Under the pieces are notes generated by a model. The model was given only the letters and a program-made list of their open reading frames with translations. It did not search any database and was not told where the DNA came from. Positions 31,612 through 38,430 of a stretch of 38,430 nucleotides of DNA are shown one piece after another (position 1 is the stretch's first letter; the number at the start of each line of letters is the position of its first letter). The position numbers and the translations under genes are program-made. Source of the stretch: an uncultured beta proteobacterium (GTDB lineage Bacteria > Pseudomonadota > Gammaproteobacteria > Burkholderiales > Burkholderiaceae_C); the NCBI GenBank assembly GCA_903951445.1, contig CAJBBZ010000286.1:1-38430 (forward strand), in the 5' to 3' direction.

Positions 31612-32118
31612 TTAGGCCCTGGCCTGCGCCAGCAAAGTGCCTGCGTCGCTGACCTCAAATTTGCCAGGGCCTTCGACGTTGAGTGTCGCGACCTTGCCGT
31701 CTTTCACCAGCATGGAGTAACGGTTGCTGCGCACGCCCATACCACGGGTGGTCAGGTCCAAGATCAGTCCGGTGGCTTTGGCGAAGTCACCGCTGCCGTC
31801 GCCCAACATGCGCACCTTGGTGCCGGTCTTTTGCTCGCGCGCCCAGGCGCCCATGACGAAAGCGTCGTTTACGCTGAGGCACCAAATTTCATCCACGCCA
31901 GCCGCTTTGAAGTGCTCGTAATGCTCTACGAATCCGGGCACGTGCTTGGCCGAGCAAGTCGGCGTGAATGCGCCGGGCAGTGCGAACAAGGCGATGGTTT
32001 TACCAGCGCTGGCTTTGGCCACATCGACGGCATTGGGGCCAATGCTGCAACCCTCCGCCTCGACTTCGTGGTATTCCATTAGGGTGGTCGCGGGAAGGGT
32101 GTCTCCAACTTGAATCAT
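31612..32118 (-). CDS. Peroxiredoxin, Prx5 type
   Basis: A 168-residue atypical peroxiredoxin of the Prx5/glutaredoxin-dependent type, which reduces hydrogen peroxide and alkyl hydroperoxides. The peroxidatic cysteine is in FALPGAFTPTCSAKHVPGF (PxxxT-xx-C motif), with the resolving or conserved region WCLSVNDAFVMGAWAREQ downstream. The C-terminal half has RSNRYSMLVKDGKVATLNVE. No glutaredoxin domain is fused. The ATG at 32118 follows AAGGAG. It stands just after the terminator of the S10 operon on the same strand, so it probably has its own promoter within or beyond that hairpin. Confidence 0.93.
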   Translation of the reverse strand: MIQVGDTLPATTLMEYHEVEAEGCSIGPNAVDVAKASAGKTIALFALPGAFTPTCSAKHVPGFVEHYEHFKAAGVDEIWCLSVNDAFVMGAWAREQKTGTKVRMLGDGSGDFAKATGLILDLTTRGMGVRSNRYSMLVKDGKVATLNVEGPGKFEVSDAGTLLAQARA

Positions 32119-32136
32119 GGGTGCTCCTTAAGTTAC

Positions 32137-32171
32137 AAAAAAGAAAACGGCCCGCGTATTGTGGGCCGTTT
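32137..32171 (-). terminator. Terminator of the S10 ribosomal operon
   Basis: AAACGGCCC (32145-32153) and GGGCCGTTT (32163-32171) are perfect 9-bp arms with a 9-nt loop. On the minus strand they are followed by TTTTCTTTTTT. It begins 32 bases after the rpsQ stop codon and separates the operon from the peroxiredoxin gene. Confidence 0.9.
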
Positions 32172-32203
32172 GCCGGTTTCGTGCAGCGCGAGGCTGCAAA
32201 AAC

Positions 32204-32473
32204 TTATACCGCTGCGGCTTTTTCCACCAAGCGGGTAGCTACCCAGTTCTTGGTTTTGGAAATCGGACGGCTTTCGGTGATTTCGATCATGTCACCCATT
32301 TTGAACTCGCCCTTTTCGTCATGGGCGTGGTACTTGCTGGATTTACCGACGATCTTGCCGTAAAGCGCGTGCTTAACGCGACGCTCGATCAGCACCGTCA
32401 CGGTCTTGGTCCGCTTGTCGCTTACTACCTTGCCAATCAAGGTGCGCTTGAGGGATTGTTTAGCTTCCGTCAT
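32204..32473 (-). CDS. rpsQ: 30S ribosomal protein S17
   Basis: An 89-residue S17, an OB-fold primary binder of 16S rRNA. Landmarks are [28 protein letters not shown] and [30 protein letters not shown]. The ATG at 32473 has AAGGAG upstream; the longer open frame that extends into rpmC is not real. Last gene of the operon before the terminator. Confidence 0.97.
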   Translation of the reverse strand: MTEAKQSLKRTLIGKVVSDKRTKTVTVLIERRVKHALYGKIVGKSSKYHAHDEKGEFKMGDMIEITESRPISKTKNWVATRLVEKAAAV

Positions 32474-32483
32474 GGCGTGCTCC

Positions 32484-32690
32484 TTATGTGGCAGATGATT
32501 CAGCGCGCTGCTTTTCGACCAGAATGGTCTTAGCACGGGCGATGGCGCGACGTGCTGTGGGCAGCGTTGCGGTATTGGTGATTTGTTGCGTTGCCTTTTG
32601 CATGCGCAGACCAAAGTGAGCGCGTTGCAGCTCTTTGATCTCCGTTTGCAGGCCGGCAATGTCTTTTTTGCGCAGTTCAGTCGATTTCAT
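32484..32690 (-). CDS. rpmC: 50S ribosomal protein L29
   Basis: A 68-residue L29, a two-helix protein at the polypeptide exit tunnel. [18 protein letters not shown] and [11 protein letters not shown] are characteristic, and [13 protein letters not shown] is the second helix. It lies 14 bp after rplP and 10 bp before rpsQ, the conserved order. Confidence 0.95.
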   Translation of the reverse strand: MKSTELRKKDIAGLQTEIKELQRAHFGLRMQKATQQITNTATLPTARRAIARAKTILVEKQRAESSAT

Positions 32691-32704
32691 AGTCTTGCTC
32701 CTGA

Positions 32705-33121
32705 TTACTGGCCGATCATGCGGCTGACAAAAGTCGTACGCAGAGGCAGTTTGGCACCAGCCAGGCGGAAAGCCTCGCGCGCCAGGGTCTCGGACACACC
32801 CAGGATCTCGAATACGATTTTGCCGGGCTGGATTTCAGCCACGTAGTACTCGGGATTACCTTTGCCGTTACCCATACGCACCTCAGCGGGCTTTTGGGAA
32901 ATCGGCTTGTCCGGGAAAACACGGATCCAGATACGGCCACCACGTTTAACGTGGCGCGAAATGGCACGGCGAGCGGCCTCGATCTGGCGGGCCGTCAGAC
33001 GACCCCGATCGGTGCACTTCAGACCAAAATCACCGAACGCGACCGAGCTGCCCCGGGTAGCGATGCCGGTGTTACGGCCTTTTTGCTCTTTGCGGTATTT
33101 GCGACGAGCGGGTTGCAACAT
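32705..33121 (-). CDS. rplP: 50S ribosomal protein L16
   Basis: A 138-residue L16, needed for late 50S assembly and the A-site tRNA region. [17 protein letters not shown], the [22 protein letters not shown] block and the [19 protein letters not shown] block are diagnostic. It starts 2 bp after the rpsC stop. Confidence 0.97.
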   Translation of the reverse strand: MLQPARRKYRKEQKGRNTGIATRGSSVAFGDFGLKCTDRGRLTARQIEAARRAISRHVKRGGRIWIRVFPDKPISQKPAEVRMGNGKGNPEYYVAEIQPGKIVFEILGVSETLAREAFRLAGAKLPLRTTFVSRMIGQ

Positions 33122-33123
33122 GA

Positions 33124-34023
33124 TTATTCTCCTTTGCCGTCAGCTGTTGCAGCTGGCGCGGCGACGGTGCGTACGCGCTTAACGGCGGGTTTAGGGGCTT
33201 CTAGGCCACCGGCTTCAGCAGGCTTGTCGCTGCCGTCAGACGGCGCGGCATTGCTGCCCAAAGTGCGGCGGGCACCACGGGGTGCGGGACGGTCAGCACC
33301 GGGACGGCCAGGGGCGCCACGGTCATCACGACGCGGTGCACGCGGACGGCGTTCTTCTTCGGTGCGCTGCTCGGTCGCAGCAGGCAAATCGTTACGACCC
33401 AAAGTGTCACCTTTGTAGACCCAGACCTTCACGCCAATAATGCCGTACGTAGTCTTGGCTTCGGAAACACCGTAGTCGATGTCCGCACGCAGGGTATGCA
33501 ATGGCACGCGGCCTTCGCGGTACCACTCGGTACGGGCAATCTCGATACCGTTCAAGCGGCCAGCCGACATGATCTTGATGCCCAGGGCACCCAGACGCAT
33601 GGCGTTTTGCATGGCGCGCTTCATAGCGCGGCGGAACATGATGCGTTTTTCGAGCTGCTGCGTAATGCTGTCCGCGATCAACTTGGCATCGATTTCGGGC
33701 TTACGCACTTCTTCGATGTTGACAGCCACCGGCACGCCAAGTTGTTTGCCCAAATCGCGCTTGAGGTTTTCGATATCCTCGCCCTTTTTACCGATGACGA
33801 CACCGGGGCGCGAAGAGTAAATCGTGATACGGGCGTTCTTGGCAGGACGCTCGATCAGCACACGCGAAACCGACGCATTTTTCAGTTTGACCTTGAGGTA
33901 TTCACGTACCTTGATGTCTTCGGCCAACATGCCGGCAAAGTCCTTGTCGCTGGCATACCAGCGCGAGGACCAGTTACGGCTCACCGACAGGCGAAAACCG
34001 GTGGGGTGGATTTTTTGTCCCAT
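33124..34023 (-). CDS. rpsC: 30S ribosomal protein S3 with long C-terminal extension
   Basis: A 299-residue S3, against 233 in E. coli. The N-terminal part [18 protein letters not shown], the KH domain segment ([20 protein letters not shown]) and the C-terminal [15 protein letters not shown] block are normal up to about residue 215. After [11 protein letters not shown] comes an extension of about 80 residues rich in Arg, Pro, Ala, Gly and Asp, low in complexity and presumably disordered. Extended S3 tails are usual in this group of betaproteobacteria. S3 lines the mRNA entry channel, so the basic tail may touch mRNA or rRNA; that is inference. Confidence 0.96.
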   Translation of the reverse strand: MGQKIHPTGFRLSVSRNWSSRWYASDKDFAGMLAEDIKVREYLKVKLKNASVSRVLIERPAKNARITIYSSRPGVVIGKKGEDIENLKRDLGKQLGVPVAVNIEEVRKPEIDAKLIADSITQQLEKRIMFRRAMKRAMQNAMRLGALGIKIMSAGRLNGIEIARTEWYREGRVPLHTLRADIDYGVSEAKTTYGIIGVKVWVYKGDTLGRNDLPAATEQRTEEERRPRAPRRDDRGAPGRPGADRPAPRGARRTLGSNAAPSDGSDKPAEAGGLEAPKPAVKRVRTVAAPAATADGKGE

Positions 34024-34039
34024 ATTTTCCAGGCCTTTA

Positions 34040-34369
34040 TCAGTTACCGACCGTCACGTACACATGGCACGTGGGCTTGCGGATTTGGTTGCCGCGACCT
34101 TTGGCGCGGGCGGTAAAGCGACGCAGCGATGCACCTTGCTCGACGTAAATGGTTTTCACCTTCAGTTCGTCGATGTCGGCACCGTCGTTGTGTTCTGCGT
34201 TGGCAATGGCGGACTCCAGCACTTTTTTAATGATGCCGGCCGCTTTTTTCTGCGTAAAGGTCAGGATGTTGAGCGCCTGGTCCACTTTTTTGCCACGGAT
34301 CAGATCCGCGACCAGACGGCCTTTGTCCACTGACAAACGCACGCCGCGAAGGGTTGCACGAGTTTCCAT
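34040..34369 (-). CDS. rplV: 50S ribosomal protein L22
   Basis: A 109-residue L22, whose hairpin loop lines the exit tunnel. [33 protein letters not shown] and the tunnel-loop part [21 protein letters not shown] are characteristic. Macrolide resistance can arise in that loop; nothing abnormal is seen. Starts 9 bp after rpsS. Confidence 0.97.
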   Translation of the reverse strand: METRATLRGVRLSVDKGRLVADLIRGKKVDQALNILTFTQKKAAGIIKKVLESAIANAEHNDGADIDELKVKTIYVEQGASLRRFTARAKGRGNQIRKPTCHVYVTVGN

Positions 34370-34378
34370 GGTCGCCTC

Positions 34379-34657
34379 CTATTTCTTCTGGACTTTTTTG
34401 TCCGCAGGGTGGCCTTTGAAAGTACGGGTGAGTGCGAACTCGCCCAACTTGTGGCCGACCATTTGGTCAGTGATATACACAGGCACGTGCTGCTTGCCGT
34501 TGTGCACGGCGATGGTCAGTCCGATGAAATCGGGCAGGATCATGGAGCGGCGCGACCAGGTCTTGATAGGCTTTTTATCCTTGGTGGCCACGGCTTTTTC
34601 CGTCTTGGCGACCAGGTGGTGGTCCACAAAGGGACCTTTTTTGAGAGAACGAGTCAT
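34379..34657 (-). CDS. rpsS: 30S ribosomal protein S19
   Basis: A 92-residue S19 of the 30S head. [40 protein letters not shown] and [20 protein letters not shown] are diagnostic. It follows rplB by 11 bp. Confidence 0.97.
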   Translation of the reverse strand: MTRSLKKGPFVDHHLVAKTEKAVATKDKKPIKTWSRRSMILPDFIGLTIAVHNGKQHVPVYITDQMVGHKLGEFALTRTFKGHPADKKVQKK

Positions 34658-34668
34658 TTACCTACCCC

Positions 34669-35493
<825 letters not shown>

Positions 35494-35495
35494 GA

Positions 35496-35822
35496 TTACG
35501 CAGCCTCCCCGCCCAGGTTGAGCTCTTGTCCGGGTTTGAGCATGACATAAGCTTTGCGCACGTTGTCACGGCGGCCCATGGATTTGCCAAAACGCTTGGA
35601 TTTGCCCTTGGTGTTCACTACGGTAACGCCTTGGACTTCGACTTTGAACATCAATTCCACAGCGGCCTTGATTTCATATTTGGTCGAGTCTTGCAGCACT
35701 TTGAAGGTGGCGACGTTGTTCTTCTCGGCAACCATGGTGGCTTTTTCAGACACGATGGGCGCGATCAGAACCTGCATCAAGCGGCCTTCATCAAATTTGG
35801 TGGGATGTGAACCGTGGCTCAT
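35496..35822 (-). CDS. rplW: 50S ribosomal protein L23
   Basis: A 108-residue L23, at the tunnel exit where SRP and trigger factor dock. [22 protein letters not shown] and [25 protein letters not shown] are conserved. Its ATG overlaps the rplD stop as ATGA, indicating translational coupling. The first 15 residues ([15 protein letters not shown]) form a short extension; an internal ATG at residue 16 would give a more usual length. Confidence 0.95.
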   Translation of the reverse strand: MSHGSHPTKFDEGRLMQVLIAPIVSEKATMVAEKNNVATFKVLQDSTKYEIKAAVELMFKVEVQGVTVVNTKGKSKRFGKSMGRRDNVRKAYVMLKPGQELNLGGEAA

Positions 35823-36439
35823 GCGAACATCTCCTTGAGTTGGTCCATGGCAGCCTTGGTCACCAATACCTTGCGGTAATGCACCAGCGACACCGGATCG
35901 GCGTAACGGGGCTCCACCACCAAGATGTTGACCAGATTGCGCGAAGCCAGGTACAAGTTCTCATCGACCTGGTCGGCGATCACCAGCACCGATTGCAGGT
36001 TCATCGCTTTGAAGCGCGCTGCCAGCGGTTTGGTTTTGGGCGAATCCACGGTCAGCGAATCAACCACCGCCAGACGGCCTTCACGGGCCAGCTGCGAAAG
36101 AATAGCGGCCATACCGGCGCGGTACATCTTTTTGTTGATTTTGTGGCTGAAGTTTTCGTCAGGCATATTCGGGAAAATGCGACCGCCTCCACGCCACAGC
36201 GGCGAAGACGTCATACCGGCGCGTGCGCGACCGGTTCCCTTTTGCTTGAATGGCTTTTTGGTCGAGTGCTTGACCTGTTCACGGTCTTTTTGGGCACGGG
36301 TACCTTGACGCGCATTTGCCTGGAAGGCGACGACGACCTGGTGTACCAGGTCTTCGTTGTAGGCGCGACCGAAAACGGTTTCAGGCGCGTCGTACTTAGC
36401 GGTCGGCAAGCCTTGTTCGTTGAGGAGTTCGAGCTGCAT
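35819..36439 (-). CDS. rplD: 50S ribosomal protein L4
   Basis: A 206-residue L4, which binds 23S rRNA and in E. coli also represses the S10 operon. The loop region [25 protein letters not shown], reaching into the exit tunnel, is diagnostic. Its start codon shares one base with the rplC stop (TGATG), so the two are coupled. Confidence 0.97.
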   Translation of the reverse strand: MQLELLNEQGLPTAKYDAPETVFGRAYNEDLVHQVVVAFQANARQGTRAQKDREQVKHSTKKPFKQKGTGRARAGMTSSPLWRGGGRIFPNMPDENFSHKINKKMYRAGMAAILSQLAREGRLAVVDSLTVDSPKTKPLAARFKAMNLQSVLVIADQVDENLYLASRNLVNILVVEPRYADPVSLVHYRKVLVTKAAMDQLKEMFA

Positions 36440-37119
36440 CAGTTCGCCCCTTTCTTCGCTGCGCCTTTGGCCTTAACGGCTGGGCGCACGGTGACAAATC
36501 CACCAGCAGAACCGGGAATAGCACCTTTGATCATGAGCAATTGACGGGCTTCATCCACACGGATCACATCCAGATTCTGGGTGGTGACGGTTTCGTCGCC
36601 CATGTGACCCGTCATGCGTTTGCCGGGGAACACGCGTCCCGGGTCTTGCGCCATACCGATAGAGCCGGGAACATTGTGCGAACGGCTATTGCCGTGTGAG
36701 GCACGCTGCGACTTCATGTTGTGGCGCTTGATGGTGCCTGCGAATCCCTTACCGATGCTGGTGCCTTGCACATCGACTTTTTGACCGACAGCAAACAAAC
36801 CATTAACGGCAATAACCGAGCCTGGCTGGTACTGGGCAGCGACGTCGGCTGTGGTGCGGAATTCTTGGATGATTTCGCCGGCCTCTACACCCGCCTTAGC
36901 GAGGTGACCTGCAACCGGCTTGGTCACGCGTGATGCTTTGCGCGAACCGAACGTTACCTGCAAGGCAACGTAGCCATCATGGGCTTGGGTTTTAACCTGC
37001 GTCACACGGTTGTTAGAAACGTCTACCACCGTGACAGGGACTGCATCCCCCTCGTCGGTGAATAGGCGCATCATGCCCACCTTGCGACCCAGCAACCCTA
37101 AATGATTGCTAAGACTCAT
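36439..37119 (-). CDS. rplC: 50S ribosomal protein L3
   Basis: A 226-residue L3, an early assembly protein near the peptidyl transferase centre. [43 protein letters not shown] (containing the normally methylated Gln region) and [16 protein letters not shown] are diagnostic. The ATG at 37119 follows GGAGAAAAC; the longer frame running to 37242 enters the rpsJ-rplC spacer and has no homology. The unusually long 219-bp spacer before it contains two hairpins. Confidence 0.97.
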   Translation of the reverse strand: MSLSNHLGLLGRKVGMMRLFTDEGDAVPVTVVDVSNNRVTQVKTQAHDGYVALQVTFGSRKASRVTKPVAGHLAKAGVEAGEIIQEFRTTADVAAQYQPGSVIAVNGLFAVGQKVDVQGTSIGKGFAGTIKRHNMKSQRASHGNSRSHNVPGSIGMAQDPGRVFPGKRMTGHMGDETVTTQNLDVIRVDEARQLLMIKGAIPGSAGGFVTVRPAVKAKGAAKKGAN

Positions 37120-37270
37120 TGTTTTCTCCGTAACTTCCACCGCTGCCACTTCAATTGGCGGCAACGTTGTGATGTGAAAGACTGTTGATAAATCCGTCCT
37201 TAATTGGCCAGCTTTGCGCAGGTCCAATTCAGGGACAGCCAATCAGTATAACCCGAAGAGAGGGGCTATA

Positions 37271-37335
37271 GGCGTTTCGCGGCCACAAAAACGCCAGATT
37301 CTGTGGCCAGGCGCGCATTGCGCCTCGCCACAGAA
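37271..37335 (-). promoter_or_regulatory. Two hairpins in the rpsJ-rplC spacer, possible attenuator
   Basis: TTCTGTGGC (37299-37307) pairs with GCCACAGAA (37327-37335), enclosing AGGCGC/GCGCCT with a 5-nt loop, so 15 pairs in total. It starts 3 bases after the rpsJ stop codon. Next on the minus strand is a second hairpin, GGCGTTT/AAACGCC (37271-37295), which contains TTTTT. The arrangement could be a partial terminator, an mRNA-processing signal or an r-protein binding site. In E. coli L4-dependent attenuation acts upstream of rpsJ, so this position would be different. Confidence 0.6.
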
Positions 37336-37338
37336 GCT

Positions 37339-37653
37339 TTATTGCAGCTTGATCTCGACGTCCACGCCTGCGGGCAAGTCCAATTTCATCAGGGCGTCCA
37401 CCGTCTTGTCGGTGGGGTCCACGATGTCCATCAGGCGCTGGTGGGTGCGGATCTCGAACTGGTCGCGGCTGGATTTGTTGACGTGCGGCGAGCGCAGAAT
37501 GTCAAAACGCTTCATGCGCGTCGGCAGGGGCACGGGGCCCTTGACGATGGCGCCGGTGCGCTTGGCGGTGTCAACGATTTCGGCTGCCGATTGGTCGATC
37601 AGTTTGTAATCAAACGCTTTGAGGCGGATGCGAATTTTTTGCTTGGTGGCCAT
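37339..37653 (-). CDS. rpsJ: 30S ribosomal protein S10
   Basis: A 104-residue S10, also known as NusE, a partner of NusB in antitermination. [30 protein letters not shown] and [22 protein letters not shown] are diagnostic (given here as separate conserved blocks of the same protein at the N-terminus and around residues 38-60). The ATG at 37653 lies 24 bp after the tuf stop, so tuf and rpsJ are probably co-transcribed. Confidence 0.97.
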   Translation of the reverse strand: MATKQKIRIRLKAFDYKLIDQSAAEIVDTAKRTGAIVKGPVPLPTRMKRFDILRSPHVNKSSRDQFEIRTHQRLMDIVDPTDKTVDALMKLDLPAGVDVEIKLQ

Positions 37654-37677
37654 GGTAATTCCTCGGTTGGATGCGAA

Positions 37678-38430
37678 TTACGCAATGATTTTGGCAACCA
37701 CACCGGCGCCGACAGTACGGCCACCTTCGCGGATAGCAAAGCGCAAGCCCTCTTCCATCGCAATGGGGTTGATCAGCTTGACCGTGATCGAGACGTTGTC
37801 GCCCGGCATCACCATCTCTTTGCCTTCAGGCAACTCGATCGCACCGGTCACGTCCGTCGTGCGGAAGTAAAACTGGGGGCGGTAGTTGTTAAAGAACGGG
37901 GTATGACGGCCGCCTTCGTCTTTAGACAAAACGTAGATCTCACCGGTGAAGTGGGTGTGCGGCTTGATCGAGCCGGGCTTGCACAGCACTTGGCCGCGCT
38001 GCACGTCTTCGCGCTTGGTGCCGCGCAGCAAAATACCCACGTTATCGCCCGCTTGGCCTTGGTCCAGCAACTTGCGGAACATTTCCACGCCGGTGCAGGT
38101 GGTCTTTTGGGTGTCAGCGATACCGACGATCTCGATCTCTTCGCCCACTTTGACGATACCGCGCTCTACGCGTCCGGTCACCACGGTGCCGCGTCCGGAG
38201 ATGGAGAAGACGTCTTCCACAGGCATGAGGAAGGCGCCGTCCACTGCGCGCTCGGGCAGGGGGATGTAGGTATCCAGGGCATCAGCGAGTTTCATGATGG
38301 CAGCCTCGCCCAGATCGCCTTTGTCGCCTTCCAGGGCCAGCTTGGCGCTGCCGTGGATGATGGGGGTGGCGTCTCCTGGGAAGTCGTATTTGTCCAGCAA
38401 CTCACGCACTTCCATCTCGACCAGCTCGAG
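37678..38430 (-). CDS. tuf: Elongation factor Tu, C-terminal 250 residues (cut by window edge)
   Basis: The last 250 residues of EF-Tu, which carries aminoacyl-tRNA to the ribosome as a GTP complex. The reading frame is open to the right edge, so the GTP-binding N-terminus lies outside. Visible are the end of domain I ([20 protein letters not shown]), domain II ([40 protein letters not shown]), and domain III ([44 protein letters not shown]). The sequence looks intact. It is upstream of rpsJ, the usual position of one of two tuf copies in betaproteobacteria. Confidence 0.97.
   Translation of the reverse strand, partial: LELVEMEVRELLDKYDFPGDATPIIHGSAKLALEGDKGDLGEAAIMKLADALDTYIPLPERAVDGAFLMPVEDVFSISGRGTVVTGRVERGIVKVGEEIEIVGIADTQKTTCTGVEMFRKLLDQGQAGDNVGILLRGTKREDVQRGQVLCKPGSIKPHTHFTGEIYVLSKDEGGRHTPFFNNYRPQFYFRTTDVTGAIELPEGKEMVMPGDNVSITVKLINPIAMEEGLRFAIREGGRTVGAGVVAKIIA

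Overview
The window reads as chromosomal DNA of a GC-rich betaproteobacterium of the order Burkholderiales, most probably family Comamonadaceae. This rests on the gene set and protein style: an S10 ribosomal operon behind tuf, a permease-less EIIA-HPr-EI phosphotransferase cassette, an ilvE / zinc-ribbon / heptosyltransferase cluster, an NhaR-type LysR regulator and many small cytochromes. No phage, CRISPR array, tRNA, rRNA or intact insertion sequence was seen. The family-level placement is inference.

Layout. 1-2.4 kb (minus): an SDR dehydrogenase and an enolase-superfamily dehydratase, probably a sugar-acid catabolic pair, ending in a weak terminator and a very stable stem-loop at the left edge. 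2.4-5.1 kb (plus): a small membrane protein, ilvE, a zinc-ribbon protein and waaF. 5.1-5.5 kb: non-coding, with a strong minus-strand terminator and possibly a small RNA. 5.5-10 kb: an envelope group made of a CpxA/CpxR-like two-component system with a perfect CpxR box upstream, AmpG, and a divergent periplasmic M48 protease. 10-12 kb (plus): a haloalkane dehalogenase and a methyltransferase. 12-16.3 kb: a cytochrome P450, a DMT transporter interrupted by an in-frame amber codon, nhaR, and a divergent IscR-like regulator that lacks the cluster cysteines; the divergent region holds a perfect 10+10 inverted repeat and a near-consensus promoter.

16.4-22.2 kb is the most interesting block. Two closely similar PQQ-dependent sorbosone-dehydrogenase-type enzymes flank a small cytochrome c on the minus strand. 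Divergent from them is a TonB receptor whose plug and C-terminus match PqqU (YncD), the PQQ importer of E. coli. No pqq biosynthesis gene is present in the window. The simplest reading is a PQQ-scavenging and periplasmic oxidation locus: PqqU imports the cofactor, the dehydrogenases oxidise a sugar or aldehyde, and the cytochrome takes the electrons.

22.2-26.6 kb (plus): a DUF3047 lipoprotein, glutaryl-CoA dehydrogenase, an aldo/keto reductase and a YddG-like exporter. 26.6-29.1 kb (minus): the regulatory PTS. 29.2-31.6 kb: a lipoprotein-like protein, cytochrome c', a divergent cytochrome b561 and a GNAT acetyltransferase. 31.6-38.4 kb (minus): a Prx5-type peroxiredoxin, then the S10 operon read right to left as tuf-rpsJ-rplC-rplD-rplW-rplB-rpsS-rplV-rpsC-rplP-rpmC-rpsQ, closed by a strong terminator. 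tuf runs off the right edge. Two copies of a palindromic MITE-like repeat lie at 12.0 and 24.4 kb.
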